The notes: a model not told the origin generated them from the letters alone. A stretch of DNA of 64,000 bases from Mumia sp. ZJ1417 (GCF_014127285.1 NZ_CP059901.1:434001-498000); one strand, 5' to 3'; counted from the stretch's first letter, positions 11,711 to 20,985 are shown. Numbers and translations are program-made.

Positions 11711-11806
11711 GTCTCAATCGTAGGGAGGTGAGGCACATCACGTCCGAGCGGTCGGCGATTCTGCCCTCATCCGCGCCAGGTGAAACCGCGGCGTACGCTC
11801 GAAGTC

Positions 11807-13252
11807 ATGGAAGAAACGCAGGTATTGCCGCGCCCGCGACCTCACGTCGTCGTCGTCGGCGGTGGCTTCGGTGGCGTCGCGGCGGTGCGAGCGCTCGGCA
11901 AGGCCGACGTGGACGTGACGCTGGTTGACCGGCACACCTACAACACGTTCCAGCCCCTGCTGTACCAAGTCGCGACGGCAACGCTCAATCCCGGCGACAT
12001 CACGTGGTTCCTCCGCTCGATCCGCGCGAAGCAGGACAACGTACGTTTCCTCAAGGGCACGGTCGTCTCGATGGAGCACTCGACCCGCACGATCAGCCTC
12101 GACGGCGGTCTGACGCTCTCGTACGACTACCTGATCATCGCCTCGGGCGTCACCGCGAACTTCTTCGGCATCCCCGGGGCGGAGGAGTTCTCGCTGCCGC
12201 TTTACAAGCGCTCCCAGGCGCTGGCGGTGCGCGACCGGATGTTCGAGATCCTCGAGGACGCCGCGGTCAACGGCCAGAACACCGACTTCCGGGCGATTGT
12301 CGTCGGCGGCGGCCCGACCGGTGTCGAGACGGCGGGCGCGCTGGCTGAGATGCGCAACGTCGACATGCCGGTGACCTACCCGGAGATCGACAACGAGCGC
12401 ATCCACATCACGCTCGTCGAGATGGCGCCGCACGTGCTCGGCCCGTTCGCGCCGAAGCTGCGCAACTACACGAAGAAGTCGCTCGAGAAGCGTGGCGTCG
12501 ACCTTCGTCTGGAGACGTCGGTGAAGGAGGTCCGACCCGACGGGGTCGTCGTGAACGACGGTGAGTTCATCCCGGCGGACATGGTCATCTGGGCCTCCGG
12601 CATCACGACGCACCCGATCATCGCGAACTGGGGCGTCCCCCTCGGGCGTGGGCGCCGCATCATGGTCGACGATCACCTGCGGGTCCAGGGTCTGGACAAC
12701 GTGTACGCCGTGGGCGACATCGCCGTCGAGGACGGCGACCGGGCGCTGCCGCAGCTCGCGCAGCCGGCGCTCCAGGGTGGCAAGTACATCGCGAAGGACA
12801 TCAAGAAGCGGCTCAAGGGCCAGGAGCACAAGCCGTTCCGGTACGTCGACAAGGGCACGATGGCGACCATCGGCCGCAGCTCCGCCGTGGCCGAGCTCAG
12901 GCCTTTCGGCAAGCTCACGGGCTTCGCTGCCTGGGTGACGTGGATCCTCATCCACCTGTACTTCCTGCTGGGCAACCGCAACCGGCTCGCGACGATGATC
13001 AACCTGGGCTCGCGCTACATCTTCTGGAAGGGCGGCCACAACGCGATCGTCGGCGAGACGCCGCCGGTCATCGCGCGGCATGCGCCGCCGAGGGCCGTCC
13101 TCAGCACGCCGGTCGGGGTGCTGACCGAGACGGTTGTGCCAGCCGAGGTGCCTGGGGTCGAGCCTGCGCCGAAGCCGGAGGAGCTGGCGGCCGGGCCGGC
13201 CGACGAGAAGGCGCCCGAGCGCGTCGAGGAGTCCGCGGACCGCACCGCGTGA
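11807..13252 (+). CDS. ndh: type II NADH dehydrogenase (NDH-2)
   Basis: The 481-residue product resembles single-subunit NADH:quinone oxidoreductases that feed electrons from NADH to menaquinone without pumping protons. Features: FAD fold VVVVGGGFGGVAAVRAL near residue 14, HTYNTFQPLLYQVATATL, NADH fold IVVGGGPTGVETAGAL, AVGDIAVEDG and quinone-site LPQLAQPALQGGKY, then a hydrophobic C-terminal region (FAAWVTWILIHLYFLLGNRNR) for membrane attachment. A Pro/Glu/Ala-rich tail of about 60 residues is longer than usual. ATG 11807 is preferred over GTG 11780 because homology starts soon after it. The next gene overlaps its stop codon. Confidence 0.93.
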   Translation: MEETQVLPRPRPHVVVVGGGFGGVAAVRALGKADVDVTLVDRHTYNTFQPLLYQVATATLNPGDITWFLRSIRAKQDNVRFLKGTVVSMEHSTRTISLDGGLTLSYDYLIIASGVTANFFGIPGAEEFSLPLYKRSQALAVRDRMFEILEDAAVNGQNTDFRAIVVGGGPTGVETAGALAEMRNVDMPVTYPEIDNERIHITLVEMAPHVLGPFAPKLRNYTKKSLEKRGVDLRLETSVKEVRPDGVVVNDGEFIPADMVIWASGITTHPIIANWGVPLGRGRRIMVDDHLRVQGLDNVYAVGDIAVEDGDRALPQLAQPALQGGKYIAKDIKKRLKGQEHKPFRYVDKGTMATIGRSSAVAELRPFGKLTGFAAWVTWILIHLYFLLGNRNRLATMINLGSRYIFWKGGHNAIVGETPPVIARHAPPRAVLSTPVGVLTETVVPAEVPGVEPAPKPEELAAGPADEKAPERVEESADRTA

Positions 13253-13815
13253 GCGCCGCGCCGTTGCACGTCGCGCTGACGGACGGGTATGTCCTGCGCC
13301 GAGCGACACCCGACGACGCTCCCGCGCTGGCGGCGGCGGCACGGGGCGACCGCACGCATCTCGCGCCGTGGGAGCCCGTCAGGCCTGACGGCTACTTCAC
13401 CGACGCTGCAGAGCGTGAGCGACTCGTCGCCCGGACGGCCGACGACGCTGCCGGTCGCAGCATCACGACGCTGATCGTTGCCGACGACGGCGCGGTCGCC
13501 GGTTCGCTCAACCTCAACGACGTCGTCGCCGGGGCCTACCGGAACGGCCACCTCGGCTACTGGCTGGGCTCGGCGCACACTGGCCGCGGGCTGATGACCA
13601 GGGCCGTCGACGCGGTCTGCGACCACGCCCGTGGCCTCGGTCTCCACCAGGTCCAGGCCGCGACGCTGCTCCACAACGAGGCGTCGCAGGCCGTCCTGCG
13701 GCGTACCGGGTTCGCGCACATCGGTCAGGCGCGCGACTACCTGTTCATCGCCGGCCGCTGGCAGGACCACCTGCTGTTCCAGCGGATCCTCAGCGACGAG
13801 CCGCCTCGCACCTGA
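13249..13815 (+). CDS. GNAT-family N-acetyltransferase, RimJ/RimL-like
   Basis: The 188-residue protein has the layout of RimJ/RimL-type GNAT enzymes: VLRRATPDDAPALAAAA at the start, substrate-side segment LAPWEPVRPDGYF, acetyl-CoA loop YWLGSAHTGRGLMTRAV with the R/Q-x-x-G-x-G/A-like motif, and LLHNEASQAVLRRTGFAHIG near the end. These enzymes acetylate N-termini of ribosomal proteins or small amines; the target here is unknown. GTG 13249 overlaps the ndh stop codon as GTGA, so translation is probably coupled to ndh. Confidence 0.88.
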   Translation: MSAAPLHVALTDGYVLRRATPDDAPALAAAARGDRTHLAPWEPVRPDGYFTDAAERERLVARTADDAAGRSITTLIVADDGAVAGSLNLNDVVAGAYRNGHLGYWLGSAHTGRGLMTRAVDAVCDHARGLGLHQVQAATLLHNEASQAVLRRTGFAHIGQARDYLFIAGRWQDHLLFQRILSDEPPRT

Positions 13816-13837
13816 CTCGTACGGCTAGGGTGCGGCC

Positions 13838-14518
13838 ATGCCTCGTATCACCGTCGCCGGTCGTGCCACCCAGAGCCACCCCGCCGAACGCGGCACCGTC
13901 CAGGTGCTCGTGAGCTTCGCCGGAGAGCGTCGCGCCGACGTGGTGGCGCGCTCCGAGCAGGCCCATGCCTCGCTGGTCGAGCAGGCCAAGGATGCGGTCG
14001 CCGGCGGTGCCGCGACATGGTGGGGCGCCGACCAGGTCGCCGCCTTCCCGTACGACGAGTGGATCAAGCCCAGCGCTCACGAGGACCAGATCAAGGTCCG
14101 GCGCTTCCGTACGAATGCGGCGATCCACGTGAAGTTCGCCGACTTCGCGGCACTCTCGTCCTGGGTCGGCGCGGTGTCGCTGGAGCCCGGTGTCACGATC
14201 CGGTCGATCGACTGGGCGCTGACCGAGGCACACCGCGACCGCGTCGTCGCAGAGGTACGGGCGGCCGCCGCACTCGATGCCGTCACGCGTGCGCAGGCCT
14301 ACGCGGACGCGCTGGGGCTCGGCCCCGTCCGCCTGACCGCCCTGTACGAGGACGGGCTGCGACCCCACATCGGGAGCGGTGGCGCTCCTGGCCCGGGCGT
14401 GGCGATGCGCGCCGCCGCCGGGGGCGGCGGCAACGGCGGCGGCTTCGAGCTGCAGCCCGACGACATCGACGTCACCGCCGTCGTCACGGCCGACTTCGAG
14501 GCCGGCGCGACGATCTGA
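13838..14518 (+). CDS. SIMPL-domain (DUF541) protein
   Basis: The 226-residue protein shows the SIMPL/DUF541 pattern: ITVAGRATQSHPAERGTVQVLVSF at the start, SLEPGVTIRSIDWALTEAHR in the middle, ARAQAYADALGLG-type spacing (here TRAQAYADALGLGPVRLTALYEDG) and a C-terminal VTAVVTADFEAGA strand. No signal peptide is seen, unlike many periplasmic members, so it is probably cytoplasmic. Function of the family is poorly defined; stress roles are reported for some. It ends 7 bp before the stop of the convergent helicase gene. Confidence 0.85.
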   Translation: MPRITVAGRATQSHPAERGTVQVLVSFAGERRADVVARSEQAHASLVEQAKDAVAGGAATWWGADQVAAFPYDEWIKPSAHEDQIKVRRFRTNAAIHVKFADFAALSSWVGAVSLEPGVTIRSIDWALTEAHRDRVVAEVRAAAALDAVTRAQAYADALGLGPVRLTALYEDGLRPHIGSGGAPGPGVAMRAAAGGGGNGGGFELQPDDIDVTAVVTADFEAGATI

Positions 14519-14525
14519 TCCAGCG

Positions 14526-15983
14526 TCAGCGTCCGCGGCGGGTGCGCGCCTGGGACGAGAATCCCGCTGCGCCACCCGTACGCGAACCGCCCGACGCGGA
14601 GCCCGACCCGGAACGCTGCGCGCCGCTGCCCGCGCGCTGACCACCCGCGCTACGCGAGCTGTTCCCGCCGGAAGAGGCGCTCCCCGTGCCGCTGCCGCCA
14701 CCACTGCGGCGGCGGCGGTTGCGTGCGACGTCGTTGCCGCCCTGGCCGCCACGGCCTCGGCCGTTGCCACGACCGCCGTTGGCGGAGGGCTGCGACGCCA
14801 CCACGGGCGGAGGCGCGATCCGGTCGGCCTGCGGGCCGACGAGCTCGGCGAAGATCTCCGCACCCGGTGCCACGGCGTGCTCGGTCGGCTTGATCGCGGC
14901 GGCACGCATGAGCGAACGCACGTCGCGGCGCTGCTCGCTGGTGGCGACGGTGACGACGATGCCGGAAGCGCCCGCACGTGCCGTACGGCCGGAACGGTGC
15001 AGGTAGGCCTTGTGCTCGGACGGCGGATCGACGTGCACGACGAGCGACACGTCGTCCACGTGGATGCCGCGGGCGGCGATGTCGGTGGCGACCAGGACGC
15101 GCACCGAGCCGTCGGAGAACGCCGCGAGGTTGCGCTGGCGGGCGTTCTGGCTGAGGTTGCCGTGGAGGTCGACCGCGGGGATCCCGGCGTCGGTCAGCTT
15201 CTTGGCCAGCTTCTTGGCGGCGTGCTTCGTCCGCGTGAACGCGAGGGTCTTGCCCTCGCCGCCGACGAGCTCGTTGATGACCGCGGCCTTGTCGTCGTGC
15301 GCGACGGCGAGGACGTGGTGCTCCATGTCGGGCACGTGCGAGGTGGCCTCGTCGACGGAGTGCGTCACGGGCGAGGTCAGGTAGCGCTTCACCAGCGCGT
15401 CGACGCCGTTGTCGAGCGTCGCCGAGAACAGCATGCGCTGCGCGTTGCGCGGGGTCTGGTCCAGGACACGCTTGACGACGGGCAGGAAGCCGAGGTCGGC
15501 CATGTGGTCGGCCTCGTCGAGCACCGTGACCTCCACTGCGCGCAGATCGCAGTGGCCCTGCGCGATGAGGTCCTCGAGGCGACCGGGGGTCGCGACGACG
15601 ACGTCGACGCCGTTGCGCAGTGCGGCGACCTGCGGGTTCTGACCGACGCCGCCGAAGATCGTCATCGCGCGCAGGTTGATCGCCTTCGCGAGCGGGGCGA
15701 GGGTCTCGAGCACCTGGACGGCGAGCTCGCGCGTCGGGACGAGGATCAGTGCGCGGGGCTGCTTCGAGCGGCGCGGGCGCTCGCTCGACGCGAGCACGGC
15801 CAGCGTCGGGAGGCTGAAGGCGACGGTCTTGCCGGAGCCCGTACGGCCGCGGCCGAGGACGTCACGGCCGGCAAGGGTGTCGGGCAGCGAGGCCGCCTGG
15901 ATGGGGAAGGGGGTCGTGATCCCGCGCTGGGCGAGGGAGTCAACGAGGGGAGCAGGCACGCCGAGGTCGGCGAAGGTGGGCAC
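14526..15983 (-). CDS. DEAD-box ATP-dependent RNA helicase
   Basis: The 485-residue protein has the full DEAD-box core: Q motif near FPIQAASLP, motif I GRTGSGKT, Ia PTRELAVQ, Ib TPGRLED, II DEAD (VLDEADHMADLG), III SAT, IV-V LVATDIAARGIHVDDVSLVVH and VI HRSGRTARAG. After residue about 380 comes an Arg/Gly/Ser-rich tail typical of RhlE/DeaD-like helicases that act on structured RNA during ribosome assembly or cold. GTG 15983 is preceded by AAGGA with suitable spacing. The gene stands alone; a 7-bp perfect hairpin lies upstream at 16081-16097. Confidence 0.93.
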   Translation of the reverse strand: MPTFADLGVPAPLVDSLAQRGITTPFPIQAASLPDTLAGRDVLGRGRTGSGKTVAFSLPTLAVLASSERPRRSKQPRALILVPTRELAVQVLETLAPLAKAINLRAMTIFGGVGQNPQVAALRNGVDVVVATPGRLEDLIAQGHCDLRAVEVTVLDEADHMADLGFLPVVKRVLDQTPRNAQRMLFSATLDNGVDALVKRYLTSPVTHSVDEATSHVPDMEHHVLAVAHDDKAAVINELVGGEGKTLAFTRTKHAAKKLAKKLTDAGIPAVDLHGNLSQNARQRNLAAFSDGSVRVLVATDIAARGIHVDDVSLVVHVDPPSEHKAYLHRSGRTARAGASGIVVTVATSEQRRDVRSLMRAAAIKPTEHAVAPGAEIFAELVGPQADRIAPPPVVASQPSANGGRGNGRGRGGQGGNDVARNRRRRSGGGSGTGSASSGGNSSRSAGGQRAGSGAQRSGSGSASGGSRTGGAAGFSSQARTRRGR

Positions 15984-16192
15984 AGAGGTGTCCTTCTATC
16001 GTGGGGGTGGCCGTGATTGCAGCCACTCACGAATGAGGACGGGAGGGCGCATGGTGCGCGCCGCTCGAGCAGACGACCGCGGACGCAGGGTGCGTCCTGC
16101 TCTCCACAATACCCGCATGACTGAGCACGTGACGAATTCAGTGGTGGCCGTCACACGGCGGCCTGAGCCGGTAGTCCCCTAGATTGCAGGGC

Positions 16193-17698
16193 ATGGGCAC
16201 GACGGCCCGTGCGACCAGAGAAGGCGGGCCGGTCACCGATCCCGTCCCGCCGTACGCGCGCGTTCCCGTGCTCTCGGCCGCGGCCGCCCTTGCCGTGGTC
16301 CTGCTCGCGACGGCCAACCGGTACGGGTTCCACCGCGACGAGCTCTACTTCCGGATGCTCGATCCGGCGTGGGGCTACGTCGACCAGCCGCCGTTGATCC
16401 CGCTCCTCGCGAACGCAATGACCGAGCTCGTCGCCGACGAGCCGTGGGCGGTGCGCCTGCCGGCGATCGTGGCCGTGGTCGCCTCGACGCTGGTCGCCGC
16501 CGCGCTCACCCGCGAGCTCGGCGGTGGGGCGCTCGCGCAAGGACTGTGCGCGTGGACCTTCGCGTTCGCGTCGTTCCCGCTGGTGGCCGGGCACGTGCTG
16601 GTGACGACGTCGACGGACCTTCTCGCCTGGATGGTCGCGTCGTGGTTCGCGATCCGTGCGTTGCTGCGGGACGACGCGCGGTGGTGGCTGGCGGTCGGTG
16701 TCGCGGTGGGCCTGGCGACGTACGGGCGGCTGCTGATCCCGTGGTGGGTGCTCGGCCTTGTCGTCGGGCTCGCGGTCGTCGGTCCTCGACGCGTGCTCCG
16801 CTCGGGGTGGTTCTGGGCCGGCGGCGCTGTCGCGGCGGTCGTGGGGATGCCGAATCTCGTCTACCAGGTCGTCAACGACTTCCCCCAGCTCGAGATGGGG
16901 GCGGCGCTGGCCGAGAACAACGCCGACGAGGTCCGCGTGATGATGTGGCCGTTCCTCTTCATCCTCTTCCCGGCGATCTGGGTGGTCGGGTCGGTGTCGC
17001 TCTGGCGGCGACCGGAGTGGCGGGTGCTGCGCGCCTTCGTCGTCGCGTTCGTGGTCGTCCTCGTGCTGACGTACGTCGGCGGAGCGCAGTTCTACTACCC
17101 GGCGGGTCTCCTTGCCGTGCTCTTCGCCGCCGGCTGGGTGCCGGCCGCCGCGTGGCTTGCCCGCTCGTCGGTCGCCGTACGGGTCGCGATCGGCGCTGCG
17201 CTCACCGTCTACGCGGCGGTCAGCGTCGCCGTCTCCCTGCCCGTGATCCCCGTGAGCGCCCTCACCAGCACGCCCGTCCCGGACATGAACACGACGGTCG
17301 TCGACCAGATCGGCTGGCCGACGTACGTCCGTCAGGTCGCCGACGTCTGGGAGACGGTGCCGAGCGACGAGCGCGAGCGCGCGGCGATCTTCACGTCCAA
17401 CTACGGCGAGGCGGGGGCGATCGACCGGTATGGGCCTGCGCTCGGCCTGCCCACCCCGTACAGCGGGCAGAACGCTCTCCATGAGCAGGCTCGACCGCCC
17501 AGCGACACCGAGACGGTGGTGGTCGTGGGCGGGCAGTTTGCCCAGGCCCGCATGCTCTTCGAGGGGTGCGAGGTCGTGGGGCGGCTCGCGAACGGCACCG
17601 ACGTCGACAACGAAGAAGAAGGGCTGCCCATTGGGGTGTGTCGCGGGCCGCTGCACCCGTGGCCGGAGCTCTGGGACGAGCTCCAGCACTTCGACTGA
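16193..17698 (+). CDS. glycosyltransferase family 39-like membrane protein
   Basis: The 501-residue polytopic protein resembles the ArnT/PMT superfamily that uses polyprenyl-phosphate sugars outside the membrane. The first outer loop has the family acidic motif: YGFHRDELYFRMLDPAWGYVDQPPLIPLL. About ten further hydrophobic segments follow, then a soluble C-terminal domain (about 385-500) with TSNYGEAGAIDRYGPALGLP. In actinobacteria such proteins modify cell-wall glycans, but donor and acceptor are unknown here. ATG 16193 is chosen over TTG 16184; neither has a clear ribosome-binding site. No operon partner. Confidence 0.85.
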   Translation: MGTTARATREGGPVTDPVPPYARVPVLSAAAALAVVLLATANRYGFHRDELYFRMLDPAWGYVDQPPLIPLLANAMTELVADEPWAVRLPAIVAVVASTLVAAALTRELGGGALAQGLCAWTFAFASFPLVAGHVLVTTSTDLLAWMVASWFAIRALLRDDARWWLAVGVAVGLATYGRLLIPWWVLGLVVGLAVVGPRRVLRSGWFWAGGAVAAVVGMPNLVYQVVNDFPQLEMGAALAENNADEVRVMMWPFLFILFPAIWVVGSVSLWRRPEWRVLRAFVVAFVVVLVLTYVGGAQFYYPAGLLAVLFAAGWVPAAAWLARSSVAVRVAIGAALTVYAAVSVAVSLPVIPVSALTSTPVPDMNTTVVDQIGWPTYVRQVADVWETVPSDERERAAIFTSNYGEAGAIDRYGPALGLPTPYSGQNALHEQARPPSDTETVVVVGGQFAQARMLFEGCEVVGRLANGTDVDNEEEGLPIGVCRGPLHPWPELWDELQHFD

Positions 17699-17801
17699 GC
17701 GCGACTCGTCAGGCGTGCCGTTCAACGGCTCAGCGCCACCGCTCGTCGCACGTGCGGGACCGTACGCCGACCGCTCGGACGCGCCCACCGACCCCCGCGC
17801 A

Positions 17802-17817
17802 TGTGATCTGGCACACA
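17802..17817. promoter_or_regulatory. CRP/GlxR-like binding site upstream of the acetate permease operon
   Basis: TGTGATCTGGCACACA (17802-17817) matches the CRP-family consensus TGTGA-N6-TCACA except for one base in the right half. It lies 63 bp before the DUF485 start. GlxR/CRP regulators control acetate uptake in related bacteria. Binding is inferred from the motif only. Confidence 0.55.
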
Positions 17818-17879
17818 GCAAGTCGGCCGCCTTAGGTTCACGCGAAGAGCCCTGACCGTGCACCCCGAGAGGCGAAGCC

Positions 17880-18218
17880 GTGATCGAGAGAACCAGCGCG
17901 GCGCAGGATGCGGCGTACGAACGCATCCATGCGACCGAGGAGTTCCGCACCCTCAAGAGCAAGTACCTGAGCTTCGTCGTCCCCGTGACGATCGGCTTCA
18001 TGGCGTGGTACCTGCTCTACGTCGTCTGCTCCAACTGGGCTCCCGGATTCATGGGGACCAAGCTGGTCGGCAACATCAATGTGGCCCTGGTCTTCGGCCT
18101 CCTGCAGTTCGTGACCACGTTTGCGATCGCCGTCTGGTACTCGAAGTATTCCGCCAAGAACCTCGACCCGATCGCTGACGAGCTGCGCGCCGAGTTCGAC
18201 GAGGAGGTCGCCCGATGA
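17880..18218 (+). CDS. DUF485 small membrane protein, ActP partner
   Basis: The 112-residue protein has two hydrophobic helices (about residues 34-53 and 70-92) and the DUF485 pattern: FRTLKSKYLSFVVPVTIGFMAW, then FMGTKLVGNINVALVFGLLQ and a short charged tail. This family (YjcH-like) nearly always sits directly before an ActP-type acetate symporter, as here, and is assumed to help it. GTG 17880 has GAGAGG seven bases upstream. Its stop overlaps the next start as ATGA, so the two are translated together. Confidence 0.9.
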   Translation: MIERTSAAQDAAYERIHATEEFRTLKSKYLSFVVPVTIGFMAWYLLYVVCSNWAPGFMGTKLVGNINVALVFGLLQFVTTFAIAVWYSKYSAKNLDPIADELRAEFDEEVAR

Positions 18219-19867
18219 GCGGGACGAACGTGATCCTCGCGGCGGGCGAGGAGGGCGGGCACCAGACACTGACGACGGTGCTGTTCGTCGGCGTCGTGCT
18301 GCTGACGGTCGCCATCACCTTTTGGGCGAGCCGCAACACCAAGACCGCGGCCGACTACTACGCAGGCGGCCGCTCGTTCAGCGGCTTCCAGAACGGTCTC
18401 GCGATCGGCGGCGACTACATGTCGGCGGCGTCGTTCCTCGGGATCTCGGGCGCGATCGCCCTGTCGGGCTACGACGGATTCCTCTACTCGATCGGATTCC
18501 TCGTCGCCTGGCTGGTGGCACTGCTGCTGATCGCCGAGCTGCTGCGCAACTCTGGCCGCTTCACGATGGCCGACCAGCTGGCGTACCGGATGCGACAGAG
18601 GCCCGTCCGTACGGCGGCCTCGGTCTCGACCGTCGTGGTCTCGATCTTCTACCTGCTGGCCCAGATGGTCGGCGCCGGCGCGCTCGTGTCGCTGCTGCTC
18701 GGCGTCGAGGGCGACACGCTGAAGAACCTCACGATCGTCGGCGTCGGCATCCTGATGATCTTCTACGTCGTCGTCGGCGGCATGAAGGGCACGACCTGGG
18801 TGCAGATCGTCAAGGCCGTCCTCCTCATGGTCGGCACGCTGCTGATCAGCGTGCTCGTCCTCGCGAAGTTCAATTTCAACCTCTCCGAGCTGCTCGGCAC
18901 GGCGGCCAGCAACTCCGGTCACGGGCAGGCGTTCCTCGAGCCGGGCCTGAAGTACGGCGCTGACTTCACCAGCAAGCTCGACTTCCTGTCGCTCGGCATC
19001 GCGCTCGTCCTCGGCACCGCCGGACTGCCGCACATCCTCATCCGCTTCTACACGGTCCCGACGGCGCGGCAGGCCCGCGTCTCGGTGAACTGGGCGATCG
19101 GCCTGATCGGCACGTTCTACCTGATGACGCTGATCCTCGGCTTTGGCGCAGCGGCGCTGCTGTCGGACAGCCAGTACGCGAAGGTCGCCGAGTCCGGAGG
19201 CAATCTCGCCTCACCCTTGCTCGCCGAAGCTGTCGGCGGTGGCGAAGGGTCGACGGGCGGCGCGATCTTGCTGGCGTTGATCGCGGCGGTGGCGTTCGCG
19301 ACGATCCTTGCGGTCGTGGCGGGGCTGACCCTCGCGTCGGCGTCGTCGGTGGCCCACGACCTCTATGCCAACGTGATCAAGAAGGGCAAGGTCTCCGGGC
19401 AGGACGAGGTGAAGGTGGCGCGGATCGCGGCGTTCGTGATCGGTGGCGTCGCCATCGCGCTGGCGATCCCGGGACAGTCGCTCAATGTCGCCTTCCTGGT
19501 CGCCCTCGCCTTCGCGGTCGCGGCGTCGGCGAACCTCCCGGCGTTGATCTACAACCTGTTCTGGAAGAGCTTCAACACGCGCGGTGCGACGTGGAGCATC
19601 TACGGCGGCCTGATCTCCGCGGTCGGTCTCGTGTTCTTCTCGCCCGTCGTGTCGGGCAAGGTCAACCCGGAGACCGGAGAGAGCCTGTCGTTGTTCGGCA
19701 CGGGCGTGGACTTCAGCTGGTTCCCGCTGGAGAACCCCGGCATCGTGTCGATCCCGATCGGCTTCTTCCTCGGCTGGCTGGGCACGGTCACCTCGAAGTC
19801 CAAGGCCGATCCGGTGAAGTACCGCGAGCTCGAGGTCCGGTCGATGACCGGAGCCGGCGCCGAGTGA
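18215..19867 (+). CDS. actP: acetate/monocarboxylate:cation symporter, SSS family
   Basis: The 550-residue protein is a sodium:solute symporter family member with about 13 membrane helices. ActP-like stretches include ADYYAGGRSFSGFQNGLAIGGDYMSAASFLG, YDGFLYSIGFLVAW, a hydrophilic insertion SGHGQAFLEPGLKYG, GTAGLPHILIRFYTVP and LASASSVAHDLYANVIKKG. It would import acetate and similar short acids with a cation. Coupled by a 4-bp overlap to the DUF485 gene. The upstream CRP-like site suggests carbon-source control. Substrate range beyond acetate (pyruvate, propionate) cannot be told from sequence. Confidence 0.92.
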   Translation: MSGTNVILAAGEEGGHQTLTTVLFVGVVLLTVAITFWASRNTKTAADYYAGGRSFSGFQNGLAIGGDYMSAASFLGISGAIALSGYDGFLYSIGFLVAWLVALLLIAELLRNSGRFTMADQLAYRMRQRPVRTAASVSTVVVSIFYLLAQMVGAGALVSLLLGVEGDTLKNLTIVGVGILMIFYVVVGGMKGTTWVQIVKAVLLMVGTLLISVLVLAKFNFNLSELLGTAASNSGHGQAFLEPGLKYGADFTSKLDFLSLGIALVLGTAGLPHILIRFYTVPTARQARVSVNWAIGLIGTFYLMTLILGFGAAALLSDSQYAKVAESGGNLASPLLAEAVGGGEGSTGGAILLALIAAVAFATILAVVAGLTLASASSVAHDLYANVIKKGKVSGQDEVKVARIAAFVIGGVAIALAIPGQSLNVAFLVALAFAVAASANLPALIYNLFWKSFNTRGATWSIYGGLISAVGLVFFSPVVSGKVNPETGESLSLFGTGVDFSWFPLENPGIVSIPIGFFLGWLGTVTSKSKADPVKYRELEVRSMTGAGAE

Positions 19868-19890
19868 GCGGCTGAGCGGCCACCAAGGCA

Positions 19891-19940
19891 TACAGCTCCC
19901 CCGTTCCCGTGCGGCAGGCGCGCGAGAACGGGGAGTTGTA
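19891..19940 (+). terminator. hairpin after actP, probable terminator
   Basis: TACAGCTCCCCCGTTC (19891-19906) is nearly complementary to GAACGGGGAGTTGTA (19926-19940): one G-T pair and one bulged C. It lies 24 bp after the actP stop and just before the next gene. Confidence 0.6.
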
Positions 19941-19974
19941 CGTCCGCGCGGCCGCGTCGGTGAGGATGGTGGGT

Positions 19975-20898
19975 GTGATCGGGGTTCTCGAGGGGTTCGG
20001 CGTCATCACGGTGGTGATCGCCGTCGGGTTCGTCCTCGCCCACCTCGGCGTCGTCACGCTCGACTACCAGTGGATGCTGTCGAGGCTGGTCTTCTTCGTC
20101 GGCAGCCCGGCACTGCTCTTCTCGGTGCTCTCCGAGGTCGACGTGGCGGGTGCGCTGTCGCAGGCACTCGTGGCGAACGCCGTCAGTGTGGTCGTCGTCG
20201 CGGCGATCGCGCTCGCCCTCGCGCGCTGGCGGTGGCGGCGCGGGTGGGGCGATGCGACGTTGTCCGCGCTGACGGCGGGCTACGTGAACGCCGGGAACCT
20301 CGGCCTGCCGATCGCGATCTACGTCCTCGGCGACGCGTCGGCGGTCGCCGGCGCGCTGCTGCTCCAGCTGTTGGTGATCGCGCCGCTGGCGTTCGTCGTG
20401 CTCGACCAGTCCGGCTCGGGGGAGCGGCCGACGGTGCTCTCGGTGCTGTCACGCCCGTTTCGCAACCCCGTCACCGTCGGCGCCCTGATCGGCGTGGTCG
20501 TCGCTGTGTCGGGGGTGTCGGTGCCGCGATGGGTGGCCGATCCGATCGACCTGCTGGCCGGCCTCGCGATCCCCGGCATGCTGATCGCGTTCGGCATCTC
20601 GCTGCGGCTCGGCCCGAAGCCGGGGGCGAGCGGTGCGGGCGGTCAGGTCGCTGTGCTGAGCATGCTCAAGCTGGTCGTCCAGCCGCTCGTCGCCTACGTC
20701 GTGGCGCGCTTCCTTCTCGGGCTCGACGGCAGTGCGCTGCTCGCGGTCGTCGTGGTCGCCGGACTGCCGACGGCGCAGAACGTGTTCGTGACCGCGGTGC
20801 GGTACGACCGCGCGGTGCCCGTCGTGCGCGACGTCGTCTTCGCGACCACGGTCCTCTCGTTCGTCACGATCCTGACGATCGCCGCCCTACTGGCGTAA
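19975..20898 (+). CDS. AEC-family (auxin efflux carrier-like) transporter
   Basis: The product of about 307 residues has two sets of roughly five hydrophobic helices, the AEC layout. Conserved-looking parts are LSRLVFFVGSPALLFSVL, a helix break at GYVNAGNLGLPIAIYVLGD and the second-half break AGLPTAQNVFVTAVRYD. Bacterial members move malate, malonate or other organic acids, so a link with the adjacent acetate permease is plausible but not shown. Start is uncertain: GTG 19975 fits the TGAGGA at 19961-19966, while ATG 19966 lacks room for a ribosome-binding site. Confidence 0.85.
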   Translation: MIGVLEGFGVITVVIAVGFVLAHLGVVTLDYQWMLSRLVFFVGSPALLFSVLSEVDVAGALSQALVANAVSVVVVAAIALALARWRWRRGWGDATLSALTAGYVNAGNLGLPIAIYVLGDASAVAGALLLQLLVIAPLAFVVLDQSGSGERPTVLSVLSRPFRNPVTVGALIGVVVAVSGVSVPRWVADPIDLLAGLAIPGMLIAFGISLRLGPKPGASGAGGQVAVLSMLKLVVQPLVAYVVARFLLGLDGSALLAVVVVAGLPTAQNVFVTAVRYDRAVPVVRDVVFATTVLSFVTILTIAALLA

Positions 20899-20902
20899 GA
20901 CC

Positions 20903-20985
20903 CGGTGGTTGAGCCTGTCGAAACCGAGGCCCGCTGGTTGAGCCTGTCGAAACCGAGGCCCGGTGGTTGAGCCTGTCGAAACCTC
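20903..20985. repeat. three tandem copies of GGTTGAGCCTGTCGAAACC, 29-bp period
   Basis: Copies at 20907-20925, 20936-20954 and 20965-20983 are identical, joined by near-identical 10-bp linkers. The last copy ends at the base before the stop triplet of the convergent alcohol dehydrogenase gene. The same 19-mer occurs in the opposite orientation at 44924-45158, and a related form (GGTCGAGCCTGTCGAGACC) at 22077 and 29249-29345. Confidence 0.95.

Noticed and set aside
10313-11731. Long plus-strand open frame opposite lpd
   Set aside because: Reversed shadow of lpd with Leu/Asp/Val/Arg repeats and no recognisable domain.
16081-16097. GGACGCA/TGCGTCC hairpin upstream of the helicase as a riboswitch
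   Set aside because: Only a 7-bp stem with a 3-nt loop; no further structure matching a known riboswitch could be seen.
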